From Pelecanus crispus (lineage: Eukaryota; Chordata; Aves; Pelecaniformes; Pelecanidae), in NCBI RefSeq assembly GCF_030463565.1, contig NC_134652.1:20313397-20377396 (forward strand): 64,000 nt of DNA. Reading direction: 5' to 3'. The notes under the pieces are model-generated. The model saw only the letters and a list, made by a program, of their open reading frames with translations. It was not told the origin of the DNA and did not search any database. Positions 35,586 through 47,769 of the stretch are shown piece after piece. Position 1 is the stretch's first letter, and each line of letters begins with the position of its first letter. A program made the position numbers and the translations under genes.

Positions 35586-38500
35586 GCTGAGAGGCCTGGA
35601 TTTTCTCAGAAGTGGAAGATAAGGGTTGAGATTTTGTGGGTTTTTTTTAAATAATAAAGTCTCTTGAAAAGAGATCAATTGTAGCATTGTTGGGCTATTT
35701 CAAACCCCATTTTTAAAAATGCTTTTTTATAACAAGTAAGTTTGTTAAAAATGCCCGACCATTTTCAGAAGTAGGGGCAGTTCACATGCCTCTTCTGGTG
35801 AAATATAACTAAACTATAAGAGTTCCCACTAGATTGTTCACAAAATGATTACTGCCTGATTTCTGCATAAAATAAGAATTAATTTGTTAATTGTAACCTC
35901 TCTGAAGCTCCCTTTGCCGTAAGGTACAAGCCAGACAAATACTGCATACTACTGGGGTGTCATATCTTACACAGCTGCTTAAATAGGTAAAACACTATAA
36001 GAAGATAAAATCCCTTCAGAACATCTTGAGTACAATACATTTAAAAATATATTGCAAATTAGGGTATAAAACAGGTAGTTGACAACAGTCAGCCCAGACC
36101 AGGTGATTTTATGGATGTGATTTGATGGGGGACTGGGAGGAGCATTGGCATGTGCCACCAGAGCACTGTTACGGGCTGTAAGAATTACTGTGAAAGCTGG
36201 TATAAAACCATGGAAGGGGTGCAGGGGGTGTACAGGTGAGGAGGTAGGGGAGAGGAAGGATAGGGGGAATGTGAGGTGAAACTTAAGGGAGCGATATGAG
36301 CAAAGGTTTTTGCAAGGACTGAATGATGGAATACTTAAAAAATGAGACAAATGTATGTGGAAGAGGAGAGGCGTGTAGTCTTTGACTTGCTATCCTCATG
36401 CACTGCATATGGAATTAACAATCTATTTGAACAGCAGTGGCTGAATTTGGTATCAGTCTTGTCGCCACCCCTTATAAAAGTTTCTACAGACAATCGCATG
36501 CGTACAGCAGCAGCCTGTTTGCATAGAAATTGTACACATTCTAAGGACTGCCTCAGAACCCTTTGGACTGAAAAAAACCTAGGATGAGAGGTAAAAACAT
36601 GGAGCTCACAAAAGAAACCAGTGATTGCCCTATAGGCGTGGGTGTGAAGAAGACCCGTGGAAAAACCCTCTCCTCTACCAAAGGCCAAGCAACAGTCTTC
36701 CTGACCTTATCTGTTGGTTCTGTATGAGTTAGGATGTTTGCACTGTCCGCCGTCTCTCACAAGGTGGGTGTGTAAAGATCAGTGCATGGAGGAGGCCAGT
36801 CAAACCTGGCAGGTGTCTTTGTATTTAAGAATTTCAGAGAAGCCCACAGGAAAAAGACAGGCTGCCTTTGTACCTGTTGATTTTGTCGAATCCTTCATTG
36901 ATGACATAAGCAAACAGAAGTTTCCTGAGCTGTGGGAATTCTCCACATTCCCCTTGCCACACCCTCGACCCCAAGTTCATGTTTTGCAAAGTGCTGTAAT
37001 TTTAAAAACAAGGATTACTGAGCACACTTGGGGAAGTGTGATCTCCTAAAAGAATGAAGATTTCAAAGTTCATGTTGATCTTAAGTTTTTATAGACTTGG
37101 TATCTTTTCTCAGAAAGATACCAATGATGTGTTACTGCTGACTTAGCGTTATATACGCCCTAATTCTTTTGCAATACCTGCATAATGTGAATAGGATCCC
37201 TTGGAATTGTGTATCACATGATGTTTTGGAACAAAACCTACCGTTCTTCAGCTAAAAAAAAAAAAAAAAGGGAAAATGTCCAGAGAACCTAACAGCAAAG
37301 CATCAATGATTTTTGGTTTTAGTATTAACTAAAAATCTAAAACAACTGCATAGCATGGGTAAGAAGGGCATGGAAGTAAGTCTGTCTTCAACTTCTTGGG
37401 GATGCAGTGGAGAGAACAAAATGTTCTACAGCAGAAAAGGTAGTTTAAGGACCTACCTTTCTTATTCCCCTTTTGGGGTTTTTAGGATCAGAGGTGATAC
37501 AAAATTATTATTGTCCAAGTCAGTTTGTCATGTGATTGTGCAAGTCATGTGCAGATCTGGTGACTGCTTGGTAAAGTGAAAAAGGAACTGGCAGCAATTG
37601 GAGGCTAATAGGAGAACAGAATTGAAGCATTAGAACAGTTAAATGGTTTTCCTCTTCCTATGTTATGAAACATGCAGGTAGCAGCTTGAGGAAAGCCTGT
37701 TATTCAAAAAAATCAGAAGTTGCTTGATCTGAGTTTAGTAAAAGGGAAGAAGGTATCGAAGCTAAAAGTGAACCATTACTGAAAAACAATTTAATGCTAG
37801 GCTTGAAAATCCTGCACATTGTTCATAAGGCAATGAAGTATTACTGCAGCAGAGTAAACACTTGTGTTGAACTGTACTGTCTCCAGTGCCAGTTTGGCAC
37901 TGCTGGAGTTTTGCTCTGGTTGCAGGAACAGTATGCCACAACATGTTTTTTTTAACAGAATGGGAGAAGCAGGCACCGAAAACGTTCCTCATCTCAGGTA
38001 TAAAGGTTGCCAGGAGGGAGCAATATTGCTAATTTGGATTTTGGAACTCACAGCAAACGTTTACGCACATGACCTGGAATGGAGGGTGTAGGTGACTGAA
38101 ATGGTTGTGATTTGGTGGTTTCTGCTGAAAGATCCAAATCTAAATTATCTATGGAGGAAGTATTGCATGAGTTAGTACTGCAATAGAATGATGTGTCATT
38201 GGAAGAGGTAAATTCCTGAGTAATCTCTGGCATTGAGCTAAAATTACCATGTTATCAGATTTCAGTTATTAAAGCAGAAAAAAAAATGCGAAATACCTGT
38301 GCTACTGTGAGATACAGAGACAGGTCTTTGGATTTTCTGAAGGTCACGTTCCTCCTAAAGAATTATAAGTTAATTTATTTTCTTTGTATAGAAGCAGGAA
38401 CCTTCAACTTTTTTCATCTGTATGCCACATAAAGGTATCATTTCCATTTTCAGGATGGGGAGAGGCTTCCTAAATTCCACCAGCATCTTACTGTGGTTCT

Positions 38501-41500
38501 TTTAACTACTTAAGTCAAGGGGAGAAAGTCCTTTGAAATGCAGACTCCCTTGTTGGCTACTCATACTGCTCTTCACCTTCTGGCAGAGCTTTGGTAGTGG
38601 AAGGGAGTTGCATAGTGATGATATCAGTACCAGTTGCAGAGATTTCCACAGCTCAGCACCCTAGTTTGGCATTGTTTTAACTGGAAAACAAAGATGTCAG
38701 TAGCACATATATGGGAATGCCTTCCCCAGGTTTAGGGGCAGGGCAAGGGTCATAAGTAGTTTAGCTGTCTCTGTGTTTGGGCCACTTCACTGAGTATTTA
38801 TATTCAAAGTGCAAATCTAAAGCAGACTTTCAATAAATCACTTGAATTATTCATAGGCATTCAATTGCAGGTGACCAGGAAGCTATGATAGATGCTTTAT
38901 TTTTCAGGTCCGAGGCCTGCTGTGTTTCTGCAGCATGGTTTGCTTGCAGATGCTAGCAATTGGATCACAAACTTGGATTACAACAGCCTCGGCTTTATGC
39001 TGGCAGACGCTGGCTATGATGTATGGCTGGGAAACAGCAGAGGGAACACCTGGTCCAGGAAACATACACACTTAACAGTGAAGCAAGAAGAATTCTGGGT
39101 TTTCAGGTATCCTCCTCTTGCTAGAGAAACTAGAGAAACTACGCATGCTGTTTGTGAGCAGGCTTCTCCTCTTTGCCCATCATCTCAGTTCAGTCACATT
39201 GTGAATATACAAGATTTTTTTTTCCTGGTTACATGTGCTGTCACATATGTAGGGGCAGTGAAGAGGAATTTTATGGTCAGTATAGTGTCCTGAGACAGCC
39301 TTCATATGTGGTCAGTAGAACGTTAATTGCTTTCACTGGTGCTTGGTGTGAAGACGCTATCACCAGAGCGTTCTGCTTCATCCAAAGGAAGCTTTTCTTT
39401 ATGCCCGGACAACTGATCTGCAGTGCAGTAAAGCTCTGTGCAGCTGTTCCACACTGATAACTTTACTTACACAACAGACTTCTTATCTTTGCTTTGTAGC
39501 TTTGATGAAATGGCTAAGTATGACATTCCAGCCTCAGTGGACTTTATTTTGAAGAAGACTGGTCAGGAACAAGTATTTTATGTTGGCCATTCACAGGGCA
39601 CCACAATGGGTATGTGAAGAGATGCATTTGTTAGAATATACTGTGTTTGAAATGATATCAAGTTTCACATGTGTGGTTTAATGACAAAAAAATAGTGCTT
39701 TTGAAATCTACTTCTTCTGTTTTTTAGCTGCTTCCTGAAATATTGATGAATATTAAAAAGAAAAGACAACCTTTCTGTATTTACTTAAAGTGGGAAGCTG
39801 TTGAAATGATAAGTTGAAGTCTCGGGTAGCCACCAGTACAGTTTCTATTAAAATAAATTGATGAACTGTGCATAATAAAATTAGAGTGATCAGACATGTA
39901 CAATAAAGATTCCCATTTCCAGAATATTTTACTGTATGTAAGGCCTGGCTCAGGTGCTTTTAGACCTGCAGATAGAGCGAGCTGGTAGTGTTGGGTTTGT
40001 TAGCATGAACTTGTTTTTCAGAAGGAAACAAATCCTTCTGATTTGCCTCATTTAATGTGTTCCACAGTAGCTAGGTTAATGGAAAATATCTAAACTGATC
40101 CTAGAGACAACAATCAAACTATTAATCTAAAAATGCTCGTGCACACTCAACATATCTTAGATTTTACAGAATCACTGCCAGGTAAAATTCTCATCTAACT
40201 TGTGTCAGTGAGGTTTGTTAATTATTCTCATATTATTTACAGCTTTCATTGCCTTTTCAACTTTGCCACAGCTGGCTAAGAAGATCAAAATGTTCTTTGC
40301 CTTGGCACCGGTAGCTACAGTCAAGTTTATGACTAGCCCTCTGGCAAAACTGGGAGTGTTTCCTGACCTGCTACTCAAGGTTTGTATTTGAGTGTAAATG
40401 TTTTAAGCCAACTGAGGTGTCCCCCTTTCTAGTTGAAAACAGCATAGCAAAGAATGTTAATAGCTGCAATTAGATTAACATGTTTGACAAGAATACTGGG
40501 CCAGTTTTTCCATAATAATGCTATGGAAGTAAGCAGTAGCTTCTCTGGCTTTACCGCTGTCTAATGAAACAATTTGCATCAGTTTAAAGTATTATTTTAC
40601 AATTACAACTGAATAGATGGAATAAAATTATGTTTTTCCATGTGCATGTTTCTAGAATGTATGCTACAGAAATCACATGATTAATTAAATAGTTGGTCTG
40701 TTTTAAAGAGTCATATGATAGCTTTATACAGAATACTTTTGAATTGTCATGAACTTTAACAGATTTGTTTCACAATTAACCATTTAGTATTAGAAGAGGA
40801 TCCTTCGGGGGGTGATTAAGGGCAGCAGCTTTATTTAGATGCTGTGAATCATCCTCTGGAGGAGTTTACATTTCCCCATTAACAGCAAAGGGAATGTAGG
40901 CAGACTGACAGGCTGCAGTAAGTGCTTGAAGTCGGACACTGTGAACACCTTGCTATGTGTAATTTTTAACCATTACTTCTCTTTTCACCACACATGGAGA
41001 TTCCTACACAGAGCTGTTTGTTCTGTGAGATAAACCCTTCCTTAAAGTACCTTGTACATGTTTAATGCATGTCTGCATTATTAGTTTCCTGCTCCAAAGG
41101 CAGATACATAAAAGTGATACTAACAATTGTGGTCTCCTGTTCCTCGTGTAATGAACTTTGACTAACGAGGATAGTAGCTGATCAGTGCCCTGTGCAGATG
41201 TTCATGTTGTGCAGAGGAACTTGATTCTTACGGTGACTTGCAAAAAAACTGGAGTGCAGAAGTACATGACAGTCACAAACCCACGGGTCAGGCATATCTT
41301 TAAAGAGCTGTGTTTTTATGGAAGTGCTCAGTGGGCCATTTTCAAATCCTAGGACAATTTAAAAATACTCATGAAGAGGAAGTAGCCACCACAGCTTACA
41401 CAACTTGGTTTTCTTACATGGTTTGAAGAGAGGAAGTTGCAAGTACAAAACCATTTAACATTAGCAGGTGCACGTTAAAATATTTTAGCCTTAAACAATT

Positions 41501-44500
41501 CTGACAACAAGAAGCTGTGTAGTACTCCTGTAAAATACTGAATTTAATACTGATAGAATTTGAGGTTAGGTTTGGAATTCTTTAATGATGATTGCAGTTC
41601 TCATGTACTATTTGTGGGGGTAGTGGACTGCATAGTTTGTAGCGGAAGCACTAACTGTCACCTTTCCATTGGACCGTAAATGATGTTGATAAGGAGATAA
41701 ATCATTTTCATATAACACACCTGTCACCAGTGCAAATGGAAGTAATTACATCAAGAAAGTTGTATAAAAACTAAGACCAGGTCATTCTATGCAATTACAT
41801 CTTTGTCCTATTGTCCTAGATTTGGCTGGGATAGAGTTAGTTTTCTTCCCAGTAGCTGGCATAGTGCTGTATTTCGGATTTAGTTTGAGAATAACGTTGA
41901 TAACACGGTGATGTTTTAGTTGTTGCTAAGTAGTGCTTACCCTAGTCAAGGACTTTTTCAGCTTCCCATGCTCTCCCAGGTGCACAAGAAGCTGGAAGGG
42001 GGCACAGCCAGGACAGCTGATCCAAACTGCCCAAAGGGCTATTCCATACCATATGACCTCATGCTCAGTATATAAACTGGGGGGGAGTTGGCCGGGGGGC
42101 AGCGATTGCTGCTCGGGAACTATCTGGGTATCGGTCAGCAGGTGGTGAGCAATTGCATTGTGCATCACTTGCTTTGTATATTACTATTTTCTCTTCCTTT
42201 TCTGTCCTATTAAACCGTCTTTATCTCAACCCATGAATTTTACTTTTTTTTTCCTGATTCTCTCCCCCATCCCACTGGGGAGGGGGAGAGTGAGCAAATG
42301 GCTGTGTGGTGTTTAGCTGCCTGCTGGGTTACACCACAACACCTATGTGTTTGTTATTTTGTAGGACATGTTTGGAAAGAAACAATTCCTCCCTCAGAAT
42401 TCTGTGCTGAAGTGGCTTGCTACCCATGTTTGCACCCACAGAATACTTGATGACCTTTGTGGCAACGTATTCTTTCTTCTGTGTGGTTTTAATGAGAGGA
42501 ACTTGAATATGGTATGTTTTGGTGACTTCTAATAGCTGAATTACTGTGAACTCTAATACAGTATTGACTGTGCATCACTGTACTGATTGTCCTTTACATG
42601 TAATTAGAAAAAAACCTAATGCTGCCTTCATCATACTGAGTTTGGATGAATATCTTTCCTTGGTATAGATGCAGTTGCCCAGTTTGGATGGTCAGAATTA
42701 ACCTTTTAAAATGTTACTGGAAAGCTAAAATACATTATTTTAGATCTGTTGGAAAGTGGGAAAATGAGGTGAATTAATATGGTGGTGCAAGTATTTAATT
42801 CCTTTTGCAAGGAATTGAGGAATAGAGATACAGTTTTCAACCATTTTCAAGAGAACTGTTGAAGTTTTCTGGTCTCTCGGTGGATGTGTGCAATTATATT
42901 TTCTCTGGGACCAATTTCTGACTGTGCTGGTGGCTTCATCTGTGGTTCTAGTTCCAAAGGACTTGTTCGCAGGACTTGTTTTGTTGTCTAAAAGCTAGTT
43001 CACAGCAACTGGTGTGCGACTGCCTTTTTTCATAATGCTTCTTAAAGTGTTTCTAACTCCCTGAAATCAGTAGAAGCTGGTATCAGTTTACCCACAGGTG
43101 GATGAAGGCTGAGGATTTTTTTACTGGAATGAGATAGAATTAGCATTATTTTTTTTCACCATTCTGTGTGCAACAGTGTACATTTTTTGTATTTTATACC
43201 AAGGTGAAAGTGCAGTTTTTTGATGTTTTCTTCCCAGCACATACAGTTTTCATGGTTTTAATGGTGAATAATATTTTTTTTTCTGCCAGGATTTAAGTTT
43301 CCCCTGGGTATTTTGGACTTCTAAACTCAGTGTATGAAGTTCTGAATCACTTTGGACTGACAGCTACTAGTTTAGATGTAGAGTAACACAAGGTTTCTCT
43401 GGAGGTCCATCTAAATATTCGTTAATGTGCTCCCAATTTTTACAATACTAGCACTTTTTAGAAGATATTCTGAATATATAAAAAAATGCTTAAGAGATAT
43501 GATTGCCAGGTTTAAAGTTCAGCTTTAAAGTTCTGCAGTTAATTGTAAGTAATCCCCAAAACATTTGAACCTTTTACCTCATCTGTATATATGGCTCCAG
43601 TTAACTTTTGTTTATAACAGTTTTAAGGGGAATGGAAAATTTTCTGTTAGTTGTTCAAGAAGCAATAATGGTGGCACTGTTGTACTGTGAGGAGTAAACC
43701 GTATTAATTATCTTGTTGCAGAGCCGAGTGGATGTGTATTCAACACACTGCCCTGCGGGGACATCTGTACAAAACATGATCCACTGGAGCCAGGTAGAGT
43801 TTCCAGAATCTAAAAAGTCCATGACTCTAGCTTGTTTGTAGAATACTGGTGTCTCTGATATTTAGATGGAATAAAATGCCAAAATATATATGTAGCATAG
43901 CCCAAGTGAAATTCTGGAACTACCAGTTGTCAGAATGGCAGCTGTTTGCTGCAGCTGCTTTGATGATACTGACTTACGATGGCTCACCCCTCTTCCCTAT
44001 TTCTTTGAAGATAGGCTAACTGTAAGCACTTCAGGCCAACAAACAATACAGTGGAATAACTTAACTCAGAGGTTCTGTAACAAGCATGTGCTCCCTTTTC
44101 AGCAAACCCGGTTTTGATTACAAGTTATATTTTTAGCCAGTGAAAAGCAGCAGGCTTTCTGTTCTGTTTATTCTGTTTGGCTTCACTTTCTATTTTACTA
44201 GTGTATTTTGAATTTCACCTTAGTGCATGATTTCATGCTTGTGATGATACTGTGCCTGAAGCTTGCTCAGCAGGCTGACAAATACGAGAAGACATTTGCC
44301 GTGGAAGCAGTGATCAGTGCTACTTGTGATCTTGTAACTGGACTGGGTCATCTATTCAGAAGCAATGTGTCCTGCTGCACATAGCTGTTCAAGTGTTGGC
44401 TCAGAAGGAAATTTGTGAAGACTTTTTTTCTAGATCCCTGTTATATAGACTTCTGTTTCTGAAAAATAATAGGTGGTAAATCATACAGAGTAGACTTTCT

Positions 44501-45896
44501 AAGAAAACTCCGTGCTGTGTTCATACACATTTAGACAGCAAGATAAATGTTTCAGAAGTAAGCATGGAGCTGTCACATCTTGGCTTTGGATACACTAAAC
44601 TGTTTTCCTTAATCTTTCCTACCGTTGCTATGAAAGAGTGTAAAATCTTAAGGGGCAAAGTCTAATGTTAATGTTTCCCACTCCTGTGACAACTGGGCAA
44701 AGCAATGACACTTGCCCTTGTTAATACTTGGCATTTCACTGTTTCTTGTGTCAGCTGCCTTTGCCGATTCTACAGATGACCTATACTTTTTTAGTTCTGC
44801 AATAGAAGTGTTGCAGTTCTTTGTATGTGTGACTATTTGTTTATTTCTAGGCTGTGAAGACTGGGGAGCTCAAAGCTTATGACTGGGGAAGCAAGGCTGC
44901 AAATATGGCACACTACAACCAGGTAGACATCTTTTATGGATATGTTATAATTCTTGAGTGTCACAAAAAAAGTCCTTGGGCACTTCTCTGGGTGCTGTGT
45001 TTATGCTGCATGCTAAAAAGCTAAAACAAAACAAAACAAAAAGTTGGGACTATAGAGCTCTGACGTTGTCCTAAGTCAGCATGGAGCCCACGCTTGGATG
45101 CAAAGTTGTGATGGCACACTGTTTCTTGAGGGTGGTCCTGCCTGCCTAGATCATGAGATCCCACTGCACTTTTCACAATAAGGCACAAGACTGTCAATTC
45201 ATGTGTATTGCTTATCTTCAGCCTGTTTAATCTCCACACATGTTTGTTTCTAAATTGCTGTGTGCAATACTAAAAATATTTTGCCCCTTGTCACTTTAGT
45301 GACTGGGAAAGATTGCAGTATCATACTTTCAGAGTAGCAGTCACTTCTGGTGTTTGATTAGGGTTTAGAAATAACTTGAATGGGATGCGTTCTCTGAGAC
45401 TTGTGCTACCCTGCTGTCTTGTAAAATCCTCAAACCACATCTTTACTGCTATGCATGCTGTAATATTGCAGGACTCTTGGAGTTACATTTTGTGTTGAGT
45501 CAGGACTCCATCTCCATCTCTAGCTGCTCAAGAGAGGAAAAGAAAATGAGAATCTGACACATTCTTCTTGCATTTGCTAGTATGTTACTACTACTGCAGT
45601 GTAGTACCACACTGAAGACTTGTTCTTTCTAATGCTTTTGTTTTCACTTTCCCACTCCTCAGTCTACTCCCCCTTTCTACAAAGTAAAAGAGATGACTGT
45701 ACCAACCGCAGTGTGGACTGGTGGACAGGACTGGCTGGCAGACCCAAAGGATGTTGCTATGCTGCTCACTCAGATCACAAACTTGGTTTACCACAAAAAC
45801 ATTCCAGAATGGGAACACTTGGATTTCATCTGGGGCCTTGATGCACCTTGCCGCATGTATAACGAAATAATTAACATGATTAGGAAGTATCTCTAA
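33257..45896 (+). CDS. LIPA: Lysosomal acid lipase / cholesteryl ester hydrolase, nine coding exons
   Basis: Hydrolyses cholesteryl esters and triglycerides at acid pH in lysosomes. Coding exons: 33257-33361, 35165-35285, 38908-39106, 39500-39609, 40243-40379, 42365-42511, 43722-43793, 44851-44922 and 45663-45896. All are bounded by AG/GT and sum to 398 codons plus TAA (human 399). A signal peptide occupies about residues 1-19. The lid and alpha/beta-hydrolase core follow, with [13 protein letters not shown] (oxyanion region) and the nucleophile elbow GHSQG at 171-175 (Ser173). Asp344 (GGQDWLAD) and His373 (EWEHLDF) complete the triad. N-glycosylation sequons are seen at Asn34, Asn272 and Asn320; three others known in the human enzyme are absent. 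Exons 6 to 8 are phase 0 and short (147, 72 and 72 nt). A CpG-island promoter suggests broad expression. Confidence 0.98.
35554..35580. repeat. Poly-T run in LIPA intron 2
   Basis: Twenty-seven consecutive T residues. No adjacent element body was recognised, so it is listed as a simple repeat rather than a retroposon tail. Confidence 0.9.
41812..42341 (+). mobile_element. Solo LTR of an ERVL-type endogenous retrovirus (fossil)
   Basis: A 530-bp element starting TGTCCTAGATTTGGCTGGG and ending CCACAACA (TG...CA ends). It is flanked on both sides by the 5-bp target duplication CCTAT (41807-41811 and 42342-42346), the size used by ERVL elements. It contains a TATA-like TATATAAAC (42069-42077) and an ATTAAA poly(A)-type signal (42209-42214), so it is a complete LTR in the same direction as LIPA. 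No internal retroviral region is present; it is a solo LTR left by recombination between two LTRs. The sequence resembles the abundant class III LTR seen in many neoavian birds (from memory). It is a fossil without coding content and ends 23 nt before LIPA exon 6. Confidence 0.88.
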
Positions 45897-47620
45897 ACCA
45901 GCATGGTATTTCAGAGTATTAGTTCACCAGGAATTCATCTCTTTGGAACATATGGTTTTCTGGCAACAATGCTACATTGCTTATTTATGATGCATTTTTA
46001 AAATGCCAGCAATGACTACACAATTGGATTCATATTTGGTTTGTTTTTCGCAGTATTATTTCTCTCTCCTGCAGAAATCCTCATTGTATCCTGCTGATCT
46101 TGCACACAGTGGTGTGGTACTCAAAAAAACAGCAGCGTGACTTTGCACAAAAGGAGTATGTCATGTGCATGTAAATTTAGTGACATGTCTGAAAGACAAG
46201 TTAGTCTGTTCAGCACCTCAGGTGCTTGACAATTAAACCAGTAAGTATTTCACTGTGCATAAACACTGCCACTTCTCAGTACATTGCCATTTCTGAGTAC
46301 CTTTCAGAAGTGCTCCTTGTACTGCAGTGACCCATTTAGTGCTGGTACTTTAAAAAGCACTTAGTGACTTTTTGCTCTGTTATTATTTTAGCCATCAGAT
46401 AAAAGCTAGCTACATCAGATGACTTTCTTTCTCAATATTGCCCAGAAGAGCTGTCATGAAGCCAGAGAAGATTACCACTGTCAGTTGAAATCTCTTATTT
46501 TGGGACTGATTCATTGCTGCATTTTTCTTGATTTAATGCGGTCCCTGAAGCCTTTCATGTTTCATGTACCAGCTATGGATAAAGATCGTTATTTGCCCCT
46601 GCAGATTCCTGGAACAAGAGAAGCGGTTTAAAGAAATACCACTTTCAGTTAGCTTTGCCAATAGGTTATGGCTTTTATGGCGAATTATGTAACATACTCG
46701 TGTTTTGTTTTCTTTGCACTGACCACTAGAAAACAAGCTTCCCCAGTGTACTACTGGCGAGGCAAGAGCCAAAGCATATAGCTTGAGTGACTTAATTTGT
46801 GTGGACTTTTCCCCTTAATCATCTGCTGCTTTGAAGATCTGTTTACCTCTTAGCTGCTTATGTGGTGCTTGCCACCATTGTGTTCAGCAAACATACAACA
46901 CCCTGGTGAAGGCAGGCAGTATTAACGGCAGTTTCCATTTGTCTCAGTTTCCACTTCAAAATGGGGCTAAGCCCCCATTTAATGGGGGGAAAGGATTCAC
47001 ATCTGTTTCAGGACTCTGACTTTGGAGCTGTAATTGTCTGTGGTATAGGTGCCTTGCTGTTTCCATTGACTATATAGAGGACTTTGGCTCCTCTGAATTG
47101 CACGGAAGTTCCTTGCCAAATGGAGATATATGAACAATCTCCAGAGTCAGTCCAGATGATAATGTCTGTGCTGTGGTTGGATTCAACCAGATTCTGTCAG
47201 TAATCCCAACAGGATAAAAAGCCTTTTCTACCTGGCATAGAAAATAGTGTATTTTAAACTGAGGCAAACTTTTTTTGTTAAAAAAAAAAAAAAGAAAATT
47301 GCAGAAAGATGCATAAGCCATAAATTAGGGTTTGTTTGTTTGCGATTTTTTTTATTCCTAATTCAGACTCAGGGAATCCTTAGGCTGTGTTTAACGAAAA
47401 AACAGTTCACAATACTTCAGTTGCGATTCCTAGCAGGACCTCTAAGTTTGCTTTATATTTGTAACAGCCATATTTGCTTCACCTTGCTGTGCTGAAAGGA
47501 AGTTTCTGTAGGAATCTAAAGTGGTTAACTTAGCACTTGTGAGGGTATGTGATACAGCAAGACCCATGTGCGTCATGTTTATTAAGCTTGAGATATTTCA
47601 ATAAACACAAGACCTGCTTG
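45897..47620 (+). other. LIPA 3' untranslated region (inferred extent)
   Basis: AT-rich sequence after the LIPA stop with no frame of interest, ending at a strong poly(A) signal followed by GT-rich sequence. The extent is inferred only from that signal. Confidence 0.55.
47600..47605 (+). terminator. Probable poly(A) signal of LIPA
   Basis: AATAAA followed 30-40 nt later by TGTGTTGTGTTT, a typical GU-rich downstream element. Another AATAAA near 47,739 is a less well supported alternative. Confidence 0.6.
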
Positions 47621-47769
47621 GAGTTCAGAGCAATGTGTTGTGTTTCACTTCTTGTTTCATGAATGCATGTGAGTCTTTGGGACAGAATCCAGAAAGTCAA
47701 GTCTGTTTTTCACAACTATTCGTCCATAGGACAAGTACAATAAAAAAGTAAAATAGACAAGTAAGCTTC

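Larger units (their letters stand above)
33362..45662 (+). other. Introns of LIPA
   Basis: Eight introns: 33362-35164, 35286-38907, 39107-39499, 39610-40242, 40380-42364, 42512-43721, 43794-44850 and 44923-45662. Apart from the solo LTR in intron 5 and a T27 run in intron 2, they hold nothing recognised. The first ~300 bp of intron 1 is still CpG island. Confidence 0.7.

Noticed and set aside
41812-42341. A full endogenous retrovirus in LIPA intron 5
   Set aside because: Only one 530-bp LTR lies between the two copies of the target duplication; there is no internal region.
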